From: Georgenia satyanarayanai | GTDB lineage: Bacteria; Actinomycetota; Actinomycetes; Actinomycetales; Actinomycetaceae | Length of the DNA stretch: 64,000 nucleotides | NCBI RefSeq assembly: GCF_023715365.1 | Contig: NZ_JAMBNZ010000007.1 | Coordinates: 62,001 to 126,000 of the forward strand | Direction of reading: 5' to 3' | Shown: piece by piece, positions 26,485 to 34,328 of the stretch | Layout: every line of letters begins with the position of its first letter | Position numbering within the stretch: position 1 is the stretch's first letter | The notes under the pieces: generated by a model | What the model saw: only the letters and a program-made list of their open reading frames with translations | Told to the model about the DNA's origin: nothing | Database searches by the model: none | Translations under genes and position numbers: made by a program

Positions 26485-27566
26485 CGCGCACCACCCTCAC
26501 CACCGCCGCCCTGCTCGCCTCGGCCCTCACCCTGGCGGCGTGCGGCCAGGTCGAGGTCGCGGGGTCGAGCGACTCCGGCGCCGCCACCACCGACGCGGCC
26601 GGCGAGATCACCGTCATCGACGACCAGGACCGCGAGGTGACGATCGAGGGCCCGGTCGAACGCGCCGTCGTCGCCCTCTCCTACAACAACGAGTTCGTCG
26701 AGGCGATCGGTGCGGGCGACCGCGTCGTCGGCGTCGACCGCGGCACCGTGCAGCGCGCGCCCTACCTCGGGCTCACCGAGGAGGACGTCGTCGGGGAGAG
26801 CATCGGCGAGCTCAACTACGAGGCGATCGTCGCGCTGGACCCGGACGTCGCGATCATCCCGCGCAACGGCGCCTGGCAGGAGGCCGCGGAGCGGCTGGCG
26901 GAGTTCGACATCCCGGTCGTCGTCGTCACCTCGTGGGACGTCGACGTCTTCGAGGAGACGATCGACCTCCTCGGGGCGGTCTTCGACGAGCCCGAGGGCG
27001 CCCAGGCCGTGCGTGACTTCCACGACGAGATCGTCACCGCCGTCGCCGACAGCGTCGCGGGCCTCGAGCCCGTCCCCGTCTACTGGGAGACCGACCAGCC
27101 CTACATCACCGCGCTGCCCGGCTCCGGCTTCGACCAGGTCATTACCGGCGCCGGCGGCACGAACGTCTTCGGCGACATCACCGGCGGCGACGCCCAGCAC
27201 GAGATCACCGTCGACCCGGCCGCCGTCGTCGAGCGCGACCCCGCCGTCGTCGTCCACGAGCAGCCGCCGTCGGCCGAGCCCTACGCGGCCGGCGAGGTCG
27301 ACGAGATCGTCGCCGGGATCCCCGCGCGGCCGGGCTGGTCCGGGATCAGCGCCGTCGAGGACGGTGAGGTGTACGTGACGAACGGGTGGGCGACGTCGGG
27401 GCTCGCCAAGGCGATCGCCACCGCCTACCTCGCCACCTGGCTGCACCCGGAGGGGACGGCGGACCTCGACCCGGCCGGCTACCTCGAGCGCTGGGCCACC
27501 GAGTTCCAGGGCGTCACGGACTACCCGGGCGAGGACGCCTACGTCGCCGTCGGGAGCGCGCAGTGA
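26481..27566 (+). CDS. FecB-type ABC transporter substrate-binding lipoprotein
   Basis: 361 residues. Signal with lipobox LTLAAC (C21). The body is the PF01497 periplasmic-binding fold: ITVIDDQDREVTIEGPVERAV, then LNYEAIVALDPDVAII and a long linking helix (about 155-190). Such proteins bind siderophores, haem, cobalamin or other metal chelates. The Gly/Asp-rich C-terminal lobe gives no clear ligand. The ligand may not be ferric: the preceding Cys-rich leader points to sulfur rather than iron control. It overlaps its neighbours by 4 bp on both sides. Confidence 0.88.
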   Translation: MTRTTLTTAALLASALTLAACGQVEVAGSSDSGAATTDAAGEITVIDDQDREVTIEGPVERAVVALSYNNEFVEAIGAGDRVVGVDRGTVQRAPYLGLTEEDVVGESIGELNYEAIVALDPDVAIIPRNGAWQEAAERLAEFDIPVVVVTSWDVDVFEETIDLLGAVFDEPEGAQAVRDFHDEIVTAVADSVAGLEPVPVYWETDQPYITALPGSGFDQVITGAGGTNVFGDITGGDAQHEITVDPAAVVERDPAVVVHEQPPSAEPYAAGEVDEIVAGIPARPGWSGISAVEDGEVYVTNGWATSGLAKAIATAYLATWLHPEGTADLDPAGYLERWATEFQGVTDYPGEDAYVAVGSAQ

Positions 27567-28675
27567 CCCTCCAGGCCCCCGCACGTCCGGACGCCGCCCG
27601 CACCGCACCCACCCCCGAGGTCGCGCAGCCCGGCGGCCTGCGGCGGGTGCTGGGCAACCACCGGCTGCTCGTGCTCGTCGTGTCGGCGGTGGTGACCGTC
27701 GTCGTCGTCGCCGGCTCGACGGCGGTGGGCACCTCCGGGGTGAGCCTCGCGGACGCGATGCGCATCCTGTGGCTGCGCGTGGCCGGCGGGACGATCGAGC
27801 CGGAGTTCGCCCAGTCCTACGCGATCGTCGCCGACCTGCGCCTGCCCCGCGCGCTGCTCGCACTCGCCGCGGGCGCGGCGCTGTCGGTGGCCGGCGCCGT
27901 CATGCAGGGGCTGCTGCGCAACCCGCTCGTCAGCCCCTTCACGCTCGGTGTCTCCCCCGCGGCGGCCTTCGGCGCGTCGCTGGCGATCCTGCTGGGCGGC
28001 GGCGGGGTCGCCTCGTCCAACGCGCTCGTCATCCTCTCCGCGCTCGCCTGCGCCGGGGTGGTGACGATGCTCGTCCTCGGCCTCGCGTCCGCGCGGAAGA
28101 TGGCCGTGGCGACGCTGCTGCTCCTCGGCATCGCCGTCACCCAGCTCTTCGAGGCGCTCACCGCGGGCCTGCAGTACGTCGCCAACGAGAACACCCTGCA
28201 GGCGATCGTGCGGTGGACCCTCGGCTCGGTCAACGACGCGTCGTGGACCGAGGTGCGGGTCATGGGCGCCGTCGTCGTCGTGCTCCTGCCGCTGCTCCTG
28301 TGGTTCGCCAAGGACGTGAACGCCATCGCCTTCACCGGCGACGACGCCGCCCGCTCCCTCGGCGTCAACGTCACCGTGGTCCGGGTGGGGCTCATCCTCG
28401 TGTCGGTGCTGCTCGCGTCCGTCGCGGTGTCGCTGTGCGGGGTCATCGGCTTCGTCGGGCTCGTGGGGCCGCACATCGCACGGCTCATCATCGGCGCCAA
28501 CCACCAGTACCTGCTGCCGATGTCGGCACTGTCGGGCGGCGTGCTGCTCGTCGCGGCGGACACGATCGGCCGCACCGTCGTCGCGCCGTCGGTCGTGCCG
28601 GTGGGCATCGTCGTCGCGATGCTCGGCGCGCCCGTCTTCATCTACCTCATCATGACGCGAAGGGCCTCGACGTGA
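27563..28675 (+). CDS. FecCD/BtuC-type ABC transporter permease
   Basis: 370 residues from a GTG overlapping the previous stop (GTGA). A poorly conserved N-terminal tail of about 30 residues is followed by about nine to ten membrane helices. Family signatures: DLRLPRALLALAAGAALSVAG with GLLRNPLVSPFTLGVSPAA, and CGVIGFVGLVGPHIARLIIG. A single permease gene implies a homodimeric BtuC-type channel. Confidence 0.92.
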   Translation: MTLQAPARPDAARTAPTPEVAQPGGLRRVLGNHRLLVLVVSAVVTVVVVAGSTAVGTSGVSLADAMRILWLRVAGGTIEPEFAQSYAIVADLRLPRALLALAAGAALSVAGAVMQGLLRNPLVSPFTLGVSPAAAFGASLAILLGGGGVASSNALVILSALACAGVVTMLVLGLASARKMAVATLLLLGIAVTQLFEALTAGLQYVANENTLQAIVRWTLGSVNDASWTEVRVMGAVVVVLLPLLLWFAKDVNAIAFTGDDAARSLGVNVTVVRVGLILVSVLLASVAVSLCGVIGFVGLVGPHIARLIIGANHQYLLPMSALSGGVLLVAADTIGRTVVAPSVVPVGIVVAMLGAPVFIYLIMTRRAST

Positions 28676-29514
28676 CTGCAGTCCAGGAACGGGTGACGAC
28701 GGCGGGAGCGGTCACCGCGGCGGCGGCACCACCCGCGGCGCTGAGCATCCGCGACGTCGAGTTCGCCTACGGCAAGCACCAGGTGCTGCGCGGCATCGAC
28801 CTCGACGTCGCGGCGGGGACCCTGTGTGCGCTGCTCGGGCCCAACGGCTCGGGCAAGTCGACGCTGACGAAGATTCTCGCCGGCGTGCTGCGCACCCGGC
28901 AGGGCGCGGTGCGCCTCGGGGACCGCGACCTGCTGTCGATGAAGCCGCGCGAACGCGCCAAGATCGTGGCCTACGTGCCGCAGTCGAGCGAGGTGCCCTT
29001 CGAGCTGACCGTCCGCGAGGCGGTGACGCTCGGGCGCACGCCGCACATGGGGATGCGGCCGAGCGCCGAGGACGTCGCGGTGGTCGAGGACGCGATCGAG
29101 CGCCTCGGGCTGGCCGAGCTCGCCGAGCGGCGGCTGTCGGACATGTCCGGCGGGCAGGCCCAGCGCGTGCTCATCGCCCGGGCCCTGGCGCAGCGGCCGC
29201 GGGTCCTCCTCCTCGACGAGCCTACCTCCGCGCTCGACCTGCGCTACCAGGTGGAGACGCTGCAGATCGTGCGCCAGGTGGCACGCGAGGAGGGGGTCGC
29301 GGCGCTCATCGCGATCCACGACCTCAACCACGCGGCGACCTTCTGCCAGCAGGTCGTGCTCCTCAGCGGCGGGCGGCTCGTGGCGGACGGGCCCGCGCCG
29401 GAGGCCTACGACGCCGCGCTCCTCGGTGAGGTCTACGGCCTGCCCGTCGAGGTCCTCCACGACGCCGGCCAGACCCAGGTCCGCCCGGTGCTCACCAAGG
29501 AGTCCCTCGCATGA
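28672..29514 (+). CDS. FecE/BtuD-type ABC transporter ATP-binding protein
   Basis: 280 residues from GTG at 28672. Walker A LLGPNGSGKST at about 54-64, signature LSDMSGGQAQR at about 158, Walker B VLLLDEPTSALD just after, and switch His in IAIHDLNHA. It powers uptake with the preceding FecB and FecCD genes. The stop overlaps the ATG of the FAD/NAD(P)-binding gene, and AAGGAG before that ATG supports coupled translation. Confidence 0.93.
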   Translation: MTAVQERVTTAGAVTAAAAPPAALSIRDVEFAYGKHQVLRGIDLDVAAGTLCALLGPNGSGKSTLTKILAGVLRTRQGAVRLGDRDLLSMKPRERAKIVAYVPQSSEVPFELTVREAVTLGRTPHMGMRPSAEDVAVVEDAIERLGLAELAERRLSDMSGGQAQRVLIARALAQRPRVLLLDEPTSALDLRYQVETLQIVRQVAREEGVAALIAIHDLNHAATFCQQVVLLSGGRLVADGPAPEAYDAALLGEVYGLPVEVLHDAGQTQVRPVLTKESLA

Positions 29515-31643
29515 CCCGTCCCACCCCCACCCCCACCCCCCACCGCGCCGACAGCCGGATTCCGCCAACCGCCCTCCTCCCCGCCGACGGCTCACTTATT
29601 ACCGGCACCTCCCACCCCGCCCGTCCCCTCCCCGCCGACAGCCGGATTCCGCCCACCACCCCCCACCCCGCCGACGGCTCACTTGTGACCGACAGCGCAC
29701 CGCACGCCGTCGTCATCGTGGGCGGTGGTCCGCGCGCGGTCTCCGTCGTCGAGCGCCTCACGGCCCGCGGGACGCCGGAGCGGCCGGTGCGAGTCGTCGT
29801 CGTCGACCGCTTCGAGGTCGGTGCCGGCGCGACCTGGCGCACCGACCAGAGCCCGCAGCTCCTCAACAACACCTACAGCGCGCACACGACCATCTACCCC
29901 GACGACTCCACCCCGATGTCCGGGCCGGTGACGCCCGGGCCGGACCTCGTGCAGTGGGCGCGCGACGTCATCGCCGGCGTCCCGCGCCCGACGGCGCCCG
30001 CGTCCGCCGGCTGGAGCGCAGGGCCCCGCCCCTACTGGGTGGCCGAGGAAGCAGCGGCCGTCCAGCCGTGGTCCTATCCGACGCGGCGTCTGCAGGGCGT
30101 GTACTTCCGCGAGCAGCTCGAGGCGATCCTGGCTCGCGGCGGCGTGGAGCTGACCGCGGTGGAGGGCACCGTCGTCGAGATCGAGCCAGTACCACGTGAG
30201 CTGTCGGCGGGGGGTGGGGGTCGGCGGGTGGTGCGGCTGGCCGACGGGCGGGCGTTCACCGCCGCGGCGGTCGTGCTGGCGCAGGGGATGGTCCAGGCGC
30301 AGCGGTCGCGCGAGACTGCGGAGCGTGTCGCCGCCGCGGAGGACCACGGGCTCGTCTACGTCGAGCCGGGCATGCCGGCCGAGCGGGACTGGGACGTCGT
30401 CCCGGCGGGCGAGGACGTCGTCGTCGCAGGGCTCGGGGCGAACTTCTTCGACGTCGTCGCCGTCCTCACCGCCGGCCGCGGCGGCCGCTTCGTCCCCGGC
30501 GACTCCCCCTTCGACCTCACCTACCTGCCCTCCGGGCGCGAGCCTCGTCTGCTCGTCGGCTCGCGTCGCGGCCTGCCGTACCGCTCGAAGTCCTGGTACG
30601 GCGGCTTCCCGCCGCGCTACACCCCGCGCCTGGCCACCCGCGAGTGGTTCACGGCTGCCGCGACGATCCCCGACCAGGACTTCACCCGCGACGTCTGGCC
30701 CCAGCTCGCCCGCGAGCTCGTCGTCGCCCACCTCCTCACACTCCTGCGCCACCACCCGGGCACCGTCCCGTCGATCTCCGACGACGACGGCGAGCTCCCC
30801 CCGGCCCTGCTCGCTCGCATCGCGGGCACGGACCTCGCGGACCTCGATGAACTGGTCCGCGATGTCGTCGTCGACGACGAGCGGTGGCTGGTCGTCACGC
30901 GGCTCGACCGGCCGGGCGTGCGCCGCCCCTCTCTCGAGGAGTGGAACGCGTGGACGCGCCGGTGGGTCGCCGCGGAGCACGAGTCGATCACCCGGCCGCT
31001 CGCCAGCCCGCGCGCGGAGGTCAACCGGGCGATGGCGCTGCTGCGCGGGCAGGTCGCCGGGCTCGTGCGCGCCGGGGCCATCCACCCGGCGTCGGCCGTC
31101 CGCGACGTCAACGGCTGGTTCGGCGCGCTCGGCCTCGCGCTCGCGTCCGGCCCGCCGCCGGAGCGCACCGCTCAGCTGCTCGCGCTCGTGCGGGGCGGTG
31201 TCGTCGAGCTCCTCGGTGAGGGGCTGTCCGTCACGGTGGAGCGCGGCCGCTTCGTCGCCCGTTCCCAGGTGATCGGGCGCGAGCACCGGGTGCGGGCCTT
31301 CGTCGAGACGCGTATGTCCAAGGGCCACGCCGACGTCACCGACGACCCCCTCCTGCGCTCCCTGCTCGACTCCGGCCGTGCCCGCCTCCACGCGCGCAGC
31401 GGCCCGGACGGCACGGTGTCCGCCACGCGGACCCTCGACGTGACGCCCGAGGAGTTCCACCTCCTCGACGCAGCCGGCCGGCCCGACCCGCGCGTCGTCG
31501 TCATCGGCATCCCGGCCGGCGACGTCCAGCCCGGCTCGGCGATCGGCGCGACGCCGGGTATCCCCTCGCCGCTCGTCGCCGGGGCGGACCGGGCGGCCGC
31601 GCAGGTCCTCGCCCTCACCCGGGAGGCCCTGCCCGTGGCCTGA
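29511..31643 (+). CDS. FAD/NAD(P)-binding protein (NAD_binding_9-like) with repeat-derived N-terminus
   Basis: 710 residues from ATG 29511, with AAGGAG about 8 nt upstream. The recognised domain begins only at about residue 64 (VVIVGGGPRAVSVVE), then GAGATWRTDQSPQLLNNTYS, matching PF13454 FAD/NAD(P)-binding proteins. The first 58 residues are low-complexity and contain two copies of ADSRIPPT...PADGSL 29 residues apart, encoded by the dispersed element (29547-29684). An in-frame GTG at 29685 would give a 652-residue protein starting right at the domain, but has no clear ribosome binding site. It may modify or reduce the imported compound. Confidence 0.82.
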   Translation: MTRPTPTPTPHRADSRIPPTALLPADGSLITGTSHPARPLPADSRIPPTTPHPADGSLVTDSAPHAVVIVGGGPRAVSVVERLTARGTPERPVRVVVVDRFEVGAGATWRTDQSPQLLNNTYSAHTTIYPDDSTPMSGPVTPGPDLVQWARDVIAGVPRPTAPASAGWSAGPRPYWVAEEAAAVQPWSYPTRRLQGVYFREQLEAILARGGVELTAVEGTVVEIEPVPRELSAGGGGRRVVRLADGRAFTAAAVVLAQGMVQAQRSRETAERVAAAEDHGLVYVEPGMPAERDWDVVPAGEDVVVAGLGANFFDVVAVLTAGRGGRFVPGDSPFDLTYLPSGREPRLLVGSRRGLPYRSKSWYGGFPPRYTPRLATREWFTAAATIPDQDFTRDVWPQLARELVVAHLLTLLRHHPGTVPSISDDDGELPPALLARIAGTDLADLDELVRDVVVDDERWLVVTRLDRPGVRRPSLEEWNAWTRRWVAAEHESITRPLASPRAEVNRAMALLRGQVAGLVRAGAIHPASAVRDVNGWFGALGLALASGPPPERTAQLLALVRGGVVELLGEGLSVTVERGRFVARSQVIGREHRVRAFVETRMSKGHADVTDDPLLRSLLDSGRARLHARSGPDGTVSATRTLDVTPEEFHLLDAAGRPDPRVVVIGIPAGDVQPGSAIGATPGIPSPLVAGADRAAAQVLALTREALPVA
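29547..29684 (+). repeat. Dispersed element duplicated in frame inside a coding sequence
   Basis: GCCGACAGCCGGATTCC at 29547-29563 and 29634-29650, and a companion GCCGACGGCTCACTT at 29583-29597 and 29670-29684, are both 87 bp apart, i.e. 29 codons. The duplication therefore keeps the reading frame of the FAD/NAD(P)-binding gene. Confidence 0.8.
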
Positions 31644-31650
31644 CCGTCAG

Positions 31651-31740
31651 GATCCCGCCACAAAGGGCCCCGGCACGCCGAGTGGGCCGCGGGCGAGCGC
31701 GGCATGGCGCGGCCTCCCGGTCGCGGTTGTGGCGCGATCC
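31651..31740. repeat. GATCCCGCCACAAAGG element, second copy
   Basis: The left arm 31651-31666 is identical to 16589-16604. The right arm (about 31725-31740) is a decayed inverse. It fills the gap between the FAD-protein gene and the convergent VOC gene and may terminate transcription of both. Confidence 0.65.
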
Positions 31741-31744
31741 CGCG

Positions 31745-32149
31745 CTACAGGTCCCGCGGGCTGAGGACGCAGAACTCGTTGCCCTCGGGGTCGGCGAGCA
31801 CCACCCAGGTGACCTCCGGTCCCTGCCCCACGTCCACGCGCCGGGCGCCGAGGTCGAGCAGCCGCTGCACCTCGACGTCTTGGTCGTCGTCGGCCTCCGG
31901 CGCGAGGTCGATGTGGAGACGGTTCTTCACCGTCTTGCCCTCGGGCACGGGGACGAAGACCAGCCCCTGACCGCGCTCACGCGCCGAGACTCGCTCGGCG
32001 AACCCGTCCTCGAACATGTGCGGCGGGATGATGACGACCTCGTCGTCGGCCTCGTACGCGGTGCGCCACCCGAGCACCTGCGCCCACCACGCCGCGAGCG
32101 CCCGCGGGTCCCGGCAGCCAACGACGACGCTGTACCAGCGGACGGCCAT
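31745..32149 (-). CDS. VOC family (glyoxalase/dioxygenase-like) protein
   Basis: 134 residues from ATG 32149, with GAGGAGGA upstream. A beta-alpha-beta-beta-beta fold with VVGCRDPRALAAWWAQVLGWR at the N-terminus and RLHIDLAPEADDDQ and VVLADPEGNEFCVLSP at the metal-site strands. The protein is of the short single-domain type often annotated as glyoxalase-like. No substrate can be assigned. It stands alone. Confidence 0.88.
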   Translation of the reverse strand: MAVRWYSVVVGCRDPRALAAWWAQVLGWRTAYEADDEVVIIPPHMFEDGFAERVSARERGQGLVFVPVPEGKTVKNRLHIDLAPEADDDQDVEVQRLLDLGARRVDVGQGPEVTWVVLADPEGNEFCVLSPRDL

Positions 32150-32373
32150 GAGTGTCCTCCTCGAGGTCTGGGACCCGGCAGTCTGCCACCGTGCGCCCGT
32201 CACCGGAAGGGCCGGTCGGTCAGGCCACCACCCGCTCCCCCGTCACCGTGGCCGCGAGCGCCGCGGCATCTTCGGGCGCCAGGTCCACTCCGATGTAGCC
32301 CTGCCCCCCTCGAGGCTCACTTCTCGCCCACCACCGCGAGCGGGCGACGGGCCGCTCGGTTACGTTGCCGCCC

Positions 32374-33138
32374 ATGGGTGCTACCGAGCTGATACTCGTC
32401 CGCCACGGGGAGAGCCTGGGGAACGTCGCCGCTGCGCAGGCCCGGCAGTCAGGGGCCGAGGTCATCGACGTCCCGGCCAGGGACGCCGACGTCGAGCTCT
32501 CGCCCACCGGCGTCGAGCAGGCCCGCGCGCTGGGCCGGTGGCTCGCCGAGGTCCCCGCCGCGGACCGCCCGGACGCCGTGTGGTCCTCCCCGTTCCGCCG
32601 GGCCCACGAGACGGCGCGCACCGCGCTCGACGTCGCCGGCCTCGACGTGCCCGTGCGACTGGACGAGCGGCTGCGCGACCGGGACCTCGGCATCACCGAC
32701 ACCCTCACCACCGCCGGCATCCGGCGGCGGTACCCGGAGGAGGCCGAGCGCCGCGAGTGGCACGGGAAGTTCTACTACCGCCCCTCGGGCGGGGAGTCGT
32801 GGGCCGACATCGCCCTGCGCGTGCGCTCGCTCCTCGCCGACCTCGAGCGCCAGCGCCGCCACCGTCGCGTCCTCGTCACCTGCCACGACGCCGTGCTCCT
32901 CGTCTTCCGCTACGTCTGCGAGGAGATGGACGAGGCGAGCATCCTCGAGATCAGCCGCACCCAGTCGGTGCGCAACGCCGCGGTCACCCGCCTCGTCCGC
33001 GAGGAGGACGCGGACGGCTGGACGCTCGCCGAGTTCAACTCCGCCGACCACCTCCGCGACCGGGGCGTCCCGGTGACCACCCAGCACTCGCCGTCGGACG
33101 AGCAGGCCGTGGAGCACGAGGCGGGCGAGGTCCGGTGA
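32374..33138 (+). CDS. Histidine phosphatase family protein
   Basis: 254 residues from ATG 32374 (a TTG three codons upstream is less likely). The phosphohistidine motif LILVRHGESLGN lies near the N-terminus, RDADVELSPTGVEQARALG follows, and the second His is in VLVTCHDAVLLVFRY. The family includes phosphoglycerate mutases and many small-molecule phosphatases. The stop overlaps the GTG of nnrD by 4 bp, which suggests coordinated expression with metabolite repair. Confidence 0.9.
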   Translation: MGATELILVRHGESLGNVAAAQARQSGAEVIDVPARDADVELSPTGVEQARALGRWLAEVPAADRPDAVWSSPFRRAHETARTALDVAGLDVPVRLDERLRDRDLGITDTLTTAGIRRRYPEEAERREWHGKFYYRPSGGESWADIALRVRSLLADLERQRRHRRVLVTCHDAVLLVFRYVCEEMDEASILEISRTQSVRNAAVTRLVREEDADGWTLAEFNSADHLRDRGVPVTTQHSPSDEQAVEHEAGEVR

Positions 33139-34007
33139 CGGACCGGCCAGACCTCACGCCCGACGTCCTGCGCGGGTGGCCGCTGCCCGAGCCCGGGCAC
33201 GGCAAGTACGCTCGCGGCGCGGTCGTCGTCGTCGGCGGCTCGGCGGGCGCCCCCGGCGCCGTCCTGCTGTCCGGGCTCGCGGCCCTGCGCGTGGGGGCCG
33301 GCAAGCTCTCGGTCGCCGTCGCCGCCTCGGTGGCGCCGGCCCTCGCCGTCGCGGTCCCGGAGGCGGGGGTGACGGCGCTCGAGGAGGACGACGGCGGGAC
33401 GCTCACCGGCAGCGGGCTCGAGCCGCTGGAGCGCAAGCTCGCCCGCGCGTCCGCCGTCCTCGTCGGCCCGGGCCTCAGCGACCCCGGCAGCACGGTCAGC
33501 CTGCTCACCGGGGTGCTCGAGCGCGTGGACGACGACGTCCCGCTCGTCCTGGACGCCTTCGCCGTCGGGGTCCTGCCGCGCCTGGAGGGCCTCGCCCGGT
33601 CCCTGCACGGCCGGCTCGTCCTCACGCCCAACGCCGACGAGATCGCCCACCTCCTCGACGTCGACGACGTCCTCGCCGACGACCTCCCCGGCGCCGTCCG
33701 CACCGTCGCCGAGCGCTACGGCGCCGCGGTGTCCTGCGACGACGTCGTCGCCGCCGACGGGCGGCTGTGGCGCAAGGTCGCCGGCAACCGGGGCCTGGGC
33801 ACCTCGGGCAGCGGCGACGTCCTCGCCGGCGCCATCACCGGCCTGCTCGCCCGCGGCGCCGACCCGGGGCAGGCCGCCGCCTGGGGCACCCACCTCCACT
33901 CCACGGCCGGTGACCGCCTGGCCGGGACGGTGGGCGGGATCGGCTACCTCGCCCGCGAGCTCCTCGACGTCCTGCCCGCCGTCCTCGAGGAGCTCGGCGG
34001 CACCTGA
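33135..34007 (+). CDS. nnrD: ADP/ATP-dependent NAD(P)H-hydrate dehydratase
   Basis: 290 residues from GTG at 33135. Ribokinase-like fold with HGKYARGAVVVVGGSAGAPGA near the N-terminus, LTPNADEIAHLL in the middle and the catalytic GNRGLGTSGSGDVLAGAITG near 220-240. It repairs hydrated NAD(P)H using ADP or ATP. Only the dehydratase domain is present; the epimerase (NnrE) partner is not in the window. Confidence 0.92.
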   Translation: MTDRPDLTPDVLRGWPLPEPGHGKYARGAVVVVGGSAGAPGAVLLSGLAALRVGAGKLSVAVAASVAPALAVAVPEAGVTALEEDDGGTLTGSGLEPLERKLARASAVLVGPGLSDPGSTVSLLTGVLERVDDDVPLVLDAFAVGVLPRLEGLARSLHGRLVLTPNADEIAHLLDVDDVLADDLPGAVRTVAERYGAAVSCDDVVAADGRLWRKVAGNRGLGTSGSGDVLAGAITGLLARGADPGQAAAWGTHLHSTAGDRLAGTVGGIGYLARELLDVLPAVLEELGGT

Positions 34008-34018
34008 CCGGCCCCACA

Positions 34019-34108
34019 GACGCCGAGGCTTAGGCAAGAACGCCTGCACCACAGCAGTGAGAGGGTGTGACGAGGCCTTTCAGCTGGGTCGACGAAGACG
34101 TCGACTGA
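34019..34108 (+). pseudogene. Relic of a glycerol kinase 3' end
   Basis: The last codons read VTRPFSWVDEDVD and stop at 34106-34108, against [13 protein letters not shown] and stop in glpK at 24736-24777. Upstream, GACGCCGAG (34019-34027) and CGCCTxxACC blocks align in the same order as in glpK, but with indels and an in-frame stop. It is too short and too damaged to be functional. It marks the left edge of the accessory sugar island. Confidence 0.6.
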
Positions 34109-34328
34109 TGGTGACCGGGGCCTACAGCTGGTCCGCGGCGGCGGCACTGGTTGAAGCGCACCACGCGGTTCACCGCGACGTTGACTGCCGCCAGGAAGGG
34201 TAGAGGGCACCGCGCCGACGCGTTGATCGACCACGCGCCGACCTCCGCGACCTCATCTCACCTGGAGCTTTGGAACGCCTACTCACCGACAGCCTTGCGA
34301 TGACGCCCTGACACAGCCCGGAGACCGG
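34109..34328. other. Non-coding junction left of the sugar island
   Basis: 220 bp between the glpK relic and the 3' end of the first island gene. No ORF with a plausible ribosome binding site, tRNA or clear attachment site was recognised. The sequence is less GC-rich than the core. Confidence 0.4.

Noticed and set aside
34109-34328. Possible tRNA or attachment site next to the sugar island
   Set aside because: No cloverleaf or duplicated end was recognised by eye and no integrase or transposase gene exists nearby; a tRNA search would settle it.
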